13,023 bases of DNA from Hyphomicrobium sp. (GCA_025927515.1 JAICLG010000063.1:1-13023), one strand, 5' to 3'; positions 1 to 6,198 are shown, counted from the first letter of the stretch. A program made the numbers and translations. Notes: generated from the letters alone by a model not told the origin.

Positions 1-168
1 GTGTGGTGGATCAATAACGAGCGTTTCATCGATGTCGCCTTCGCGAGACGACGTGAGAAGATCTTCGCTGTACTTGTGGTTCGTCATGATCATGTCGATG
101 AGCATGTAGAGGCCGAGTGCGAAGGAGAGCGCCCAAGCCGCGTATTCGAGGATTTGCCAATTGTTCAT
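1..168 (-). CDS. Small single-pass membrane protein, 3' end cut by window edge
   Basis: I do not recognise this gene. On the minus strand an ATG at 168 opens a frame of 56 codons that stays open to position 1, so the C-terminus lies outside the window. The protein starts MNNWQILEYAAWALSFALG, and residues about 8-29 are one hydrophobic, aromatic-rich membrane segment. A polar, acidic tail follows (SREGDIDETLVIDPP). It begins 9 nt after the stop of the gene before it, so it is very likely the third gene of one operon with 178-564 and 576-878. The ribosome site is weak (a GAG-type stretch), which would fit translational coupling. The size and one-helix layout resemble an accessory subunit of a membrane complex, but that is inference. 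The plus-strand frame over the same bases is a shadow. Confidence 0.6.
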   Translation of the reverse strand, partial: MNNWQILEYAAWALSFALGLYMLIDMIMTNHKYSEDLLTSSREGDIDETLVIDPPH

Positions 169-177
169 CTCGGACAC

Positions 178-564
178 TCACTTTCTACCGAAACGTTCTT
201 CGATGACTTCGATGTATTCCTTCTTCGAAAACGCAAACAGCAGGACGAAATACCCGATCACCACCACGGCGGTGATCGCGAGTTCGACAGGGCTGAAGCT
301 GTAATCGAAGCGCGACGTGATCAGCGGAGCAGCAGTGTCTGGGTGAAACCCAAGTTTTTCCCACTGCACAGCCTCGACTGCATTTTGCCCGAGGCCCGCC
401 CACGTCGATTTGTCGGCGATGGGAAGCTCGATTTTTCCGCCGCCCGCTAGCTTGAGGTAGAGAGGCGTGAACAACGCGGCCAGCACGAGGATGAGCAGGA
501 ACAAGCTGTCAAAAAGCTGACCGGCTGCCGACTGCTTGGGAGGTTCGTAATGGGGCTTTTCCAT
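178..564 (-). CDS. Hypothetical two-helix membrane protein, 128 aa
   Basis: No known family is recognised. The ATG at 564 is preferred over an upstream TTG at 579 because a clear GAGAGG site lies about 8 nt before it. The 128-residue product has a Pro-rich N-terminus (MEKPHYEPPK), a membrane helix at about 17-38, a loop of some 55 residues with Trp and Pro (likely periplasmic), a second helix at about 94-112, and a charged cytoplasmic tail (KKEYIEVIEERFGRK). Both ends would then lie in the cytoplasm. It starts 11 nt after the preceding gene and is followed after 9 nt by the next, all on one strand. The layout of three small membrane proteins suggests they form one complex, perhaps with a larger protein beyond the left edge. 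Function cannot be named from the sequence. Confidence 0.65.
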   Translation of the reverse strand: MEKPHYEPPKQSAAGQLFDSLFLLILVLAALFTPLYLKLAGGGKIELPIADKSTWAGLGQNAVEAVQWEKLGFHPDTAAPLITSRFDYSFSPVELAITAVVVIGYFVLLFAFSKKEYIEVIEERFGRK

Positions 565-575
565 GGGGTTACCTC

Positions 576-878
576 TCAACTGCGGGATTTTTTCTTGGCC
601 AGATCGACGTAGTGCAGATCGAGCCCATAAATTTCATCGCGCTCCTCGCTGAGATGCGCGACCATCGCCAGGATTGCGGCGGTGTTGAATAAGAGGACGA
701 GCGCACCGAATGCGGCGAGCGTCCTGACGACGTCAGACGTTCCGAGGTAGTCCTTCACTTCGAAGAAGACGAAGGCATAGAGCGCCCAGAGAACTGCGAC
801 AGACACGAGCGACCAGTTGCGGTCACCCGAGAACTTCTTGGCTATTCGTGGATCACCCGTGGGATTTTTTTGTTGCAT
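576..878 (-). CDS. Hypothetical two-helix membrane protein, 100 aa, first gene of the operon
   Basis: No known family is recognised. The ATG at 878 follows an AAGGAAA ribosome site at a 5-nt spacing and is preferred over a start at 920, which would add 14 residues of low quality and run into the palindrome at 910-927. The protein has a polar basic N-terminus of about 20 residues, membrane helices at about 22-40 (WSLVSVAVLWALYAFVFFEV) and 50-74, and a charged C-terminal tail with EERDEIYGLDLHYVDLAKKK. Both termini are probably cytoplasmic. It leads the minus-strand operon 576-878, 178-564, <1-168. The palindrome 32 nt before its start could be its operator. Compositional bias and a good ribosome site support real coding; the role is unknown. 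Confidence 0.65.
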   Translation of the reverse strand: MQQKNPTGDPRIAKKFSGDRNWSLVSVAVLWALYAFVFFEVKDYLGTSDVVRTLAAFGALVLLFNTAAILAMVAHLSEERDEIYGLDLHYVDLAKKKSRS

Positions 879-909
879 CGGCGTTTCCTTGTCATTTTTG
901 TTGAAGTTG

Positions 910-927
910 CTTGTAGGCACCTACAAG
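910..927. promoter_or_regulatory. Perfect 8+8 inverted repeat, candidate operator
   Basis: The arms CTTGTAGG and CCTACAAG are exact inverted repeats around a 2-nt centre (CA). The site lies 32 nt upstream of the ATG of the minus-strand operon, in its leader or promoter. An 18-bp palindrome with a short centre is typical for a dimeric repressor such as a GntR- or MarR-family protein, and TTGT...ACAA ends are compatible with GntR-type sites. No regulator gene is in the window, so the binding protein is unknown. It could instead be the first stem of an RNA on either strand. Confidence 0.5.
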
Positions 928-950
928 ACTCCCTTCCCGACCTGGAATTC

Positions 951-996
951 CGCTTCGGACCGCCAAAATGTGGCGTTTTTTCTGCTTGCCGAAGCG
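951..996 (+). terminator. Nested hairpin with inner terminator-like stem and T-run
   Basis: Outer arms CGCTTCGG (951-958) and CCGAAGCG (989-996) are exact 8-bp inverted repeats. Inside them CGCCA (961-965) and TGGCG (971-975) form a 5-bp stem that is followed directly by six T on the plus strand (976-981). The inner stem with its T-run has the form of a weak intrinsic terminator, and the outer stem could compete with it. No plus-strand gene lies before it; on the minus strand it would be in the leader of the small-membrane-protein operon. Confidence 0.35.
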
Positions 997-1023
997 CCTT
1001 CACCGCCTACCAACTCGCGTATT

Positions 1024-1048
1024 AGTTGGCTCTTAGTCAACTTTTTTT
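1024..1048 (+). terminator. Orphan intrinsic terminator, plus strand
   Basis: AGTTGGC (1024-1030) pairs with GTCAACT (1036-1042) through seven pairs, one of them G-U, around the loop TCTTA, and T continues to 1048, so seven T follow the C at 1041. This is a usual intrinsic-terminator layout for plus-strand RNA, but no coding gene on that strand lies to its left. It may end a small RNA that starts near 900, or stop antisense transcription out of the minus-strand operon. Confidence 0.4.
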
Positions 1049-1563
1049 CGTCTCATGAAAACAAAAATCGATGATGCAGTGCACGATAGCGCGCGCCGTT
1101 AACGCTTTGATTTGAAAGTTACATCATATAAATGGAGGTGTTATTGCGGTGCAGCATGTCTGAATTTTAGGCACTCAGCGCGTCGGTTCTCACTCCATTT
1201 CGAGATCGATGCAAATCGCCGCAAAGAGTTTTTGGAGAGTTCGAAGAGGGCGTGAGCGCAAATCGGTTCGCCTGGAATGCGGCCGAGGCTCAGCGGGAGG
1301 TCAAACCTGATTTTTAGGTGGATAAACCGCGCCATGCGCCATCACGGCCGCGGTAAAAAAGCCCTTGTTTGGTCATATTGCACGGCGAAAGCTCTGATCA
1401 AAGAGAAGCACATGCGGCGGGGCATGGCTGCCGGGGTACACGTCATCACACCGTCAAACGCAATCGCGAGCGAGCCCGCGGCGCGCGATCGCCGTTGCGG
1501 ATCTGACAGCAAATCTTACGCGCGCCCTCACGGGTGCCGCAGTTCTTCGACATGGATGGTGAA
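1049..1563. other. Non-coding region before tolQ
   Basis: About 515 bases with no gene I can support. An AT-rich stretch at about 1118-1133 precedes an isolated GGAGGTG at 1134-1140, but only frames of a few codons follow it. Inverted arms ACCGCG (1326-1331) and CGCGGT (1349-1354) are followed by six A. Frames at 1141-1335 (minus) and 1277-1567 (plus) have no recognisable protein features and the second overlaps the tolQ start. The tolQRA promoter must lie here, but no clear -35/-10 pair can be named. The thioesterase gene ybgC, which often precedes tolQ, is absent. Confidence 0.5.
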
Positions 1564-2280
1564 ATGAATCCCGCGGATGTCGCTCAAGGCGTCGTTGCCC
1601 CGGTCAATGCGGCTGGGTTTTCTTTTATCGAGTTGTTTCTTCAGGCGAGCATCGTCGTCAAGGTCGTGATGACGGGCCTTGGCCTCGCATCGGTGTGGTC
1701 CTGGGCGATCATCTTCGAAAAGCTGTTGGCGTTCCGCCGCGCGCGCGTCGAAAGCGATCGCTTTGAGCAGCTCTTCTGGTCCGGACAGTCGCTTGATGAA
1801 CTTTATGCCAATCTTTCGCGCGGCCGCACGATCACGATGGCGGCTTTGTTCGTCGCGGCGATGCGCGAATGGAAGCGTTCGGTCGAAGGCAACATCCGCG
1901 CGCTCGGTGGCATTCAGTTGCGCGTCGAGAAGGTGATGGACGTTACGATCAGCCGGGAGATGGAGCGTTTGGACCGACGGCTTCTATTTCTTGCGACCGT
2001 CGGCTCGACCGCGCCGTTCGTCGGCTTGTTCGGAACGGTCTGGGGCATCATGACGAGCTTCCAGTCGATCGCCGTATCGAAGAATACATCGCTGGCCGTC
2101 GTTGCGCCGGGCATCGCGGAAGCGCTTTTCGCGACGGCGCTCGGCTTGATGGCCGCTATCCCCGCGGTCATCTTTTATAACAAATTTTCCGCCGATTCCT
2201 CTGCAATCTCGCAGCGTCTCTATGCTTTCTCCGACGAGTTCGCCGCGATCGTATCGCGTCAGATCGACGTGAGGACCTGA
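1564..2280 (+). CDS. tolQ: TolQ, inner-membrane motor subunit of Tol-Pal
   Basis: TolQ is the proton-channel subunit (MotA/TolQ/ExbB family) that with TolR turns the proton motive force into movement of TolA. The 238-residue product has three membrane segments: about 24-50, 139-161 and 174-196, with the long cytoplasmic stretch between the first two that marks the family. The signature GLFGTVWGIM starts at 154 and the third helix contains EALFATALGLMAAIPAV. ATG at 1564 is chosen because GGATGGTGAA lies just before it and MNPADVAQ fits alphaproteobacterial TolQ starts; GTG at 1534 or ATG at 1552 would add 10 or 4 residues. It ends 4 nt before tolR. Unlike many proteobacteria there is no ybgC upstream, so it heads its operon. 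Confidence 0.96.
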   Translation: MNPADVAQGVVAPVNAAGFSFIELFLQASIVVKVVMTGLGLASVWSWAIIFEKLLAFRRARVESDRFEQLFWSGQSLDELYANLSRGRTITMAALFVAAMREWKRSVEGNIRALGGIQLRVEKVMDVTISREMERLDRRLLFLATVGSTAPFVGLFGTVWGIMTSFQSIAVSKNTSLAVVAPGIAEALFATALGLMAAIPAVIFYNKFSADSSAISQRLYAFSDEFAAIVSRQIDVRT

Positions 2281-2284
2281 TCAC

Positions 2285-2740
2285 ATGGGTGCAAGCGTAA
2301 AAATGGGTGGAGGCGGCGGACGCGGGCGCGGACGCCGAGGCCGGCACGCCCCGATGAGCGAGATCAACGTCACCCCGATGGTCGACGTGATGCTCGTGCT
2401 CTTGATCATCTTCATGGTCGCGGCGCCGCTTCTTCAAGTCGGCATTCCCGTTGATTTGCCCGAGGCGAAGGGACAGCAAATCCCAACGCCGAAGCAGGAG
2501 CCCATCGCGGTCACCGTGAAAGTCAACGGCGATGTGTTCATCGGCGATACGCAGATCAGCCTCGATGATCTTGCGACGAAGCTCAAAGCCATCTCGAAGA
2601 ATGGCTACGACGAAACGATTTTCGTGCGCGGCGATAGAGGCGTTCCATACGGCATCGTCATGAAGGTGATGGGACGCATTAACGACGGCGGGTTCAAGAA
2701 GCTGTCGTTCGTTCTCGATCAGGAGAAGGGAGGCACTTAG
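2285..2740 (+). CDS. tolR: TolR, inner-membrane motor subunit of Tol-Pal
   Basis: TolR (ExbD/TolR family, 151 aa) is the partner of TolQ in the proton-driven motor and has a periplasmic domain that can contact peptidoglycan. A Gly/Arg-rich N-terminus (GGGGGRGRGRRGR) precedes the family signature SEINVTPMVDVMLVLLIIFM. Asp34 in the single helix (about 33-51) matches the proton-relay aspartate conserved in this family. The periplasmic part follows, with a conserved IFVRGDRGVPYGIVMKVM stretch. GAGGACC about 8 nt before the ATG is the ribosome site. Spacing is 4 nt to tolQ and 2 nt to tolA, so the three are almost certainly co-translated. The Gly/Arg-rich start is longer than in E. coli TolR. Confidence 0.96.
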   Translation: MGASVKMGGGGGRGRGRRGRHAPMSEINVTPMVDVMLVLLIIFMVAAPLLQVGIPVDLPEAKGQQIPTPKQEPIAVTVKVNGDVFIGDTQISLDDLATKLKAISKNGYDETIFVRGDRGVPYGIVMKVMGRINDGGFKKLSFVLDQEKGGT

Positions 2741-2742
2741 CC

Positions 2743-3882
2743 GTGCCCTTCGGACTTGTTCTGTCCTTAATCTTCCACGCCGCGCTGCTCGGGTGGGCGC
2801 TTTTCTCCATGCGCTCCATTCCTCCGATGACGCCTGACACGCCGGCTATTTCGGCCGACCTGATCACGCCGTCGGAGTTCCTGCGGTTGAAGAAGGGCAG
2901 CGAGGACGCGAAGAACCTCGAGACGAAGGCGAAGGACGAGCCCAAACCCGACGACAGCAAGAACGACACCAAGAAACCGGACAACGCGCCGCCACCTCCG
3001 CCGCCGCCGTCCGAACAGCAGGACGTTGCAAAGGCTGAGCCGCCGCCCGAAGCGGAGCCGCCGCCGCCGGCAGAGTCTCCGAAAGCCGCCGAGCAGCCGA
3101 AGCCGGCGCCTGATCCCATTGCGAAGAAGTTAGAGGAAACGCCGCCACCTCCCGCGGAGGCGCCGGGTCCGACGCCTGACGATAAAAAGCTCATGGAGCA
3201 GAAGCTCGAAGAGCAGCGTCAGGCCGAAGAAGCCAAGAAGAAGGCCGAGGAAGAGGCGAAGAAAAAAGCCGAGGAAGAAGCCAAGAAGAAAACTGAGGCC
3301 AAGAAGAAAGCCGAGGAAGCCGCAAAGAAAAAGCGCATCGCCGAGCTGAAGAAAAAGAAGCGCGAGGAAGCCCGGAAAAAGGCTGCAGCCGCGAAGAAAA
3401 AATTCGACCCGAGCAGGATCGCCTCCATCCTCGACAATGCTCCCGATGATGCGCCGCAGAAGGCCCTCCTCGATAAGGATCCGAGAAAGAAAGGCGAGCA
3501 GGCGTCCGGTTCGAGTTCCAAGGTCGATAAAATCGGCAAGGACGCCGGAACGGCGACCGGAACCGACACCGTTTTATCCCTGCGCGAGCAGGATATGCTG
3601 AAAGGCATGATCAAATCACAGCTCAATGGCTGTTGGCGGCCTCCGGGCACGGGCGGCGGCGAGGAAGTTCCGGTGGTCGAACTGCATTGGGATTTGAATC
3701 CCGACGGCAGCGTCATTGGCGAACCCCGCGTAACGTCCGCGCCGCCGACGACGGCGGGCCAAGTTTATACCGAGGCGGCCGTAAGGGCCGTGAAAATGTG
3801 CTCGCCGTTCAGGTTGCCACCTGACAAATACAACGCTTGGAAGAGCATCGACTGGACCTTCGATCCGCGCCAAATGTTGTGA
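2743..3882 (+). CDS. tolA: TolA, envelope-spanning energy transducer
   Basis: TolA carries the motor force from TolQR to TolB-Pal at the outer membrane. The 379-residue protein begins with GTG at 2743, supported by GGAGG 9 nt upstream and by tight spacing to tolR. Residues about 4-24 are the N-terminal membrane anchor. Residues 40-140 are Pro- and acid-rich with a run of seven Pro. Residues about 145-220 form a Lys/Glu/Ala helical rod with repeated KKKAEEEA units, encoded by short internal DNA repeats. Residues about 285-379 are the TonB-like C-terminal domain (LKGMIKSQLNGCWRPPG onward) with Cys297 and Cys353 placed as the usual disulfide pair. Overall sequence is low-complexity, so identification rests on context, anchor and C-terminal domain. 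Confidence 0.93.
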   Translation: MPFGLVLSLIFHAALLGWALFSMRSIPPMTPDTPAISADLITPSEFLRLKKGSEDAKNLETKAKDEPKPDDSKNDTKKPDNAPPPPPPPSEQQDVAKAEPPPEAEPPPPAESPKAAEQPKPAPDPIAKKLEETPPPPAEAPGPTPDDKKLMEQKLEEQRQAEEAKKKAEEEAKKKAEEEAKKKTEAKKKAEEAAKKKRIAELKKKKREEARKKAAAAKKKFDPSRIASILDNAPDDAPQKALLDKDPRKKGEQASGSSSKVDKIGKDAGTATGTDTVLSLREQDMLKGMIKSQLNGCWRPPGTGGGEEVPVVELHWDLNPDGSVIGEPRVTSAPPTTAGQVYTEAAVRAVKMCSPFRLPPDKYNAWKSIDWTFDPRQML

Positions 3883-3981
3883 ACGCCCAAAAGTTGCTTC
3901 AATCGACCGCGATGCGAAGCACCCGAACAATCACCTGATATACGATCCGATCCCAAGCCGTCCGATCCACAGACAGATGAG

Positions 3982-5328
3982 ATGCCAAGTATGATGCGGA
4001 ACCATTGCCTGAACCAGACGCTTGCCTTCGTCTGTCTGGCCATCCTCGGTGTTTCTCTTACCTGTGCAATGGCGAGCCCGGCCCGAGCCCAGCTGAAGGG
4101 GACGCAGACGGAAGGTACGATTGCGCCAATTCCGATCGCCATACCGGTGTTCCTGGGCGACGATCAGCAGATGGCGAACAACATCTCGGATGTGCTGCAG
4201 GCCGACCTCGAACGCTCGGGTTTGTTTCGCCCGCTCGATCGCGCTTCGTTTCTCGAACAGATTAGAGACGTCAACGCTGCGCCGCGGTTCGGGGACTGGC
4301 GTTCGATCCAGGCCGATGCCCTGGTCGTCGGGCGCGTCGTCAACGGCGGCGACGGCCGCGTCGGCGCCGAGTTCCGGCTGTGGGACGTCGCGACCGGAAA
4401 ACAGCTCACCGGTCAGCGCTTTTCGACGTCAGCGCAGAACTGGCGGCGCATCGCCCACATGATCGCCGACAGCGTCTACGAACGGCTGACGGGCGAGAAG
4501 GGCTATTTCGATACCCGCATCGTCTTCGTGGACGAGACCGGCCCTGCGCAGAATCGCGTCAAGCGGCTCGCGATCATGGACCAGGACGGTGCCAACGTCC
4601 GTCTCCTGACGCAGGGGAAGGAATTGGTACTGACGCCCCGGTTCTCTCCGACGAATCAGGAAATCACCTACATGTCCTATACAACCGACCAGCCCAAGGT
4701 TTTCATCATGAACCTTGAGACGGGGCGGCGTGAGCTCGTCGGTAATTTTCCCGGAATGACCTTCGCGCCGCGATTCTCCCCCGACGGGCAAAAGGTGATC
4801 ATGAGTCTTGGAACGCCGGACGGCCACTCCAGCATCTTTGAAATGGACCTCCGGACGCGCCAGCCGCGGCGACTCACCCAGTCTCCAGGCATCGACACGA
4901 GCCCGAGCTATTCGCCAGACGGAGCCCAGATCGTTTTTGAAAGCGACCGCGATGGCTCGCAAGCGCTTTATGTGATGAACGCCGACGGCTCGGGTGTGCA
5001 TCGAATCTCGCAGGGCGGCGGCAGCTACTCGACGCCTGTCTGGTCGCCCCGGGGTGATTACATCGCCTTCACCGAGCAGACCGGAGGTCAGTTCCTCATC
5101 GGCGTCATGAAGCCTGACGGTTCGGGCGAGCGCGTTTTGACCGAGGGCTTTCATAACGAAGGGCCGACGTGGGCTCCCAACGGTCGGGTTCTTATGTTCT
5201 GGCGCGACTCGCAGGCCAACAATGGCGGACCGCATATTTTTTCGGTCGACATCACCGGCTACAACGAGCGCAAGGTGACGACGCCATCCTTCGCTTCCGA
5301 TCCGGCTTGGTCACCGCTTCTCAATTAA
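3982..5328 (+). CDS. tolB: TolB, periplasmic beta-propeller of Tol-Pal
   Basis: TolB shuttles between TolA and Pal in the periplasm. The 448-residue product has a Sec signal peptide ending in ASPARA before Gln37, an N-terminal alpha/beta domain (about 40-165, with ISDVLQADLERSGLF), and a C-terminal six-bladed propeller. Blade repeats are plain to see: TPRFSPTNQEITYMS, APRFSPDGQKVIM, SPSYSPDGAQIVFESD, TPVWSPRGDYIAF, GPTWAPNGRVLMFW and a final DPAWSPLLN. ATG at 3982 is used, but ATG at 3991 or 3994 would give an equally good signal peptide and no ribosome site decides between them. It lies 99 nt after tolA and may have its own promoter or be read through. After tolB an unusual gap of about 1 kb precedes pal. 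Confidence 0.96.
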   Translation: MPSMMRNHCLNQTLAFVCLAILGVSLTCAMASPARAQLKGTQTEGTIAPIPIAIPVFLGDDQQMANNISDVLQADLERSGLFRPLDRASFLEQIRDVNAAPRFGDWRSIQADALVVGRVVNGGDGRVGAEFRLWDVATGKQLTGQRFSTSAQNWRRIAHMIADSVYERLTGEKGYFDTRIVFVDETGPAQNRVKRLAIMDQDGANVRLLTQGKELVLTPRFSPTNQEITYMSYTTDQPKVFIMNLETGRRELVGNFPGMTFAPRFSPDGQKVIMSLGTPDGHSSIFEMDLRTRQPRRLTQSPGIDTSPSYSPDGAQIVFESDRDGSQALYVMNADGSGVHRISQGGGSYSTPVWSPRGDYIAFTEQTGGQFLIGVMKPDGSGERVLTEGFHNEGPTWAPNGRVLMFWRDSQANNGGPHIFSVDITGYNERKVTTPSFASDPAWSPLLN

Positions 5329-5430
5329 CACCTTATTTACGAACGCCACGCCGCGCACCGGTGAGCAAAGTTCATCGGGTGCGAAAATACATGGTTAAAA
5401 CAAGGGCTTGGAGACTAATCCGGAGTTCCG

Positions 5431-5467
5431 GAAAGTGTTGACTTTCTCACACGCGCCGTCGTTGCAT
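5431..5467 (+). promoter_or_regulatory. Possible promoter with inverted repeat, upstream of the micro-lipoproteins
   Basis: GAAAGT and ACTTTC (5431-5446) form an exact 6-bp inverted repeat around GTTG. It overlaps a near-consensus -35 TTGACT (5438-5443). TTGCAT at 5462-5467 is an 18-nt-spaced but poor -10. It could drive the lipoprotein pair at 5585. The rest of 5329-5584 holds no gene I can support. Confidence 0.3.
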
Positions 5468-5532
5468 TTTCGCATCTATCGGATTGGAAAACTTGGCATT
5501 TGTCGCCTCTCTCCTTGATCGCTGCACGGCCT

Positions 5533-5557
5533 GCCGGTACCCCAGAGTACGGCTTTT
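5533..5557 (+). terminator. Weak terminator-like hairpin after tolB
   Basis: GCCGGTAC (5533-5540) pairs with GTACGGC (5547-5553) with one bulged G, and four T follow (5554-5557). It could end the tolQRAB message, or be a leader structure, since the ribosome site of the next gene starts only 14 nt later. The T-run is short, so confidence is low. Confidence 0.3.
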
Positions 5558-5584
5558 GCCGGAATCGTATCAGGAGATATGACC

Positions 5585-5719
5585 ATGCAGGGTGTGAAGG
5601 GGCTGATCCTTTTGTCAGCGGTTGTCGCGGCTATTGCGCTTGGCGCATGCCGTCGTGAAGCTGAGCATGTTCCTTTGAAGCTCGGCGGTCCTACCGCTAG
5701 CAGCCAGGCTGTTCGCTAA
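5585..5719 (+). CDS. Micro-lipoprotein A, 44 aa
   Basis: This gene is below usual length cut-offs but well supported. An AGGAGAT ribosome site (5571-5577) lies 7 nt before the ATG. The product begins MQGVKGLILLSAVVAAIALG and has a textbook lipobox, LGA before Cys22, so signal peptidase II would leave a lipidated mature peptide of 23 residues: C-RREAEHVPLKLGG and then PTASSQAVR. The residue after Cys is Arg, not Asp, so outer-membrane sorting is the default expectation by the E. coli rule. A second, related gene follows 34 nt downstream. The size and tandem layout recall entericidins, but the entericidin motif after the Cys is missing, so it is not called one. Location between tolB and pal suggests an envelope role; the function is unknown. 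Confidence 0.72.
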   Translation: MQGVKGLILLSAVVAAIALGACRREAEHVPLKLGGPTASSQAVR

Positions 5720-5753
5720 TAGCGGACTGTTTGGAACTCAAAGGACACGACTC

Positions 5754-5876
5754 GTGAAGAGCGCAATCGTTCTCATTACGGCGTTGCCTGCTGTTGCTCT
5801 CGGTGCATGCCGAAAACTCGAGCATCAGTCGTCAAGGCTTGTTGGGGCGGTCGCTTCGAAGCAGGCTGTACTCTAA
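5754..5876 (+). CDS. Micro-lipoprotein B, 40 aa, paralogue of A
   Basis: A GTG at 5754 follows AAAGGA at an 8-nt spacing and opens a frame of 40 codons. The signal peptide MKSAIVLITALPAVALGA ends in a lipobox (LGA before Cys19), leaving a lipidated mature peptide of 22 residues. It aligns with the gene just upstream over the whole mature part: ACRREAEHVPLKLGG against ACRKL-EHQSSRLVG, then TASSQAVR against VASKQAVL. Shared ALGACR, EH and QAV residues and the same size argue for a tandem duplication that has diverged under selection. No known family is recognised. A longer frame in another phase (5807-6031) overlaps it but has no ribosome site and is judged spurious. Confidence 0.62.
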   Translation: MKSAIVLITALPAVALGACRKLEHQSSRLVGAVASKQAVL

Positions 5877-5973
5877 AGTACTGCCTGTCTTCTGAGTGCT
5901 GCGTTTTTCATACCTATCTTCAAGGCCGAGCTGCGGGCGATTCTCTCGTCATCATCTCGGTCTTGAGCTTTTT

Positions 5974-6029
5974 AGGCCTTGGTTTCCCCTCGTCACGAGG
6001 CGGCGTGAATATCGAGGAAAACCAAGCCT
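5974..6029. other. Long 56-nt hairpin between the lipoproteins and pal
   Basis: AGGCCTTGGTTTCCCCTCG (5974-5992) pairs with CGAGGAAAACCAAGCCT (6013-6029) through about 16 pairs with two bulges and one mismatch. The stem is extended inside by TCACG (5993-5997) and CGTGA (6004-6008) around a 6-nt loop. No T-run follows on either strand, so it is not a plain terminator. It may be a processing site, an RNA-stability element for the lipoprotein message, or a remnant of a small palindromic element. The surrounding bases 5877-6331 hold no convincing gene. Confidence 0.5.
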
Positions 6030-6180
6030 GAACTATATCCCGATGATGGCGGGATTTTGCGGCTGGGATAAGCTCGCACGAATCGAATTGGTCGCACACG
6101 CACAATGACGGCGCGATGCTACTGATCGTCGGCAGGCTGACGGTACGCCCAGGCCTGTAATAATCCGGTCTTACAATGGA

Positions 6181-6198
6181 TGTGAATTCACTGTGAAT
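6181..6198 (+). promoter_or_regulatory. TGTGAAT direct repeat at 11-bp pitch, before pal
   Basis: TGTGAAT occurs at 6181-6187 and 6192-6198, an 11-bp pitch that puts both copies on one face of the helix. The first copy is also half of the perfect palindrome GTGAATTCAC (6182-6191). Tandem half-sites at this pitch are usual for response regulators of the OmpR/PhoB type. The match to a Pho box is only partial. It lies about 135 nt before the pal start. Confidence 0.3.

Noticed and set aside
1..450. Plus-strand frame of 149 codons at the left edge
   Set aside because: It is opposite two minus-strand membrane protein genes that have better starts, tight spacing and membrane helices.
1134..1164. 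Strong GGAGGTG ribosome site followed by a leader peptide of a few codons
   Set aside because: No frame longer than about 8 codons follows it, and there are no runs of regulatory codons or an attenuator, so a leader peptide cannot be supported.
1277..1567. Plus-strand frame of 96 codons just before tolQ
   Set aside because: It has no recognisable protein features, no ribosome site, and overlaps the tolQ start.
4429..5235. Open frame of 268 codons on the minus strand opposite tolB
   Set aside because: It is antisense to the propeller repeats of tolB, has no recognisable domain and no ribosome site.
5325..5339. CtrA-like box (TTAA, 7 nt, TTTA) at the tolB stop codon
   Set aside because: One half-site has a mismatch, and the other overlaps the stop codon; short AT-rich matches of this kind arise by chance.
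5807..6031. Cys-rich plus-strand frame of 74 codons overlapping micro-lipoprotein B
   Set aside because: It lies in another phase of the lipoprotein gene, has no ribosome site and runs into the long hairpin.
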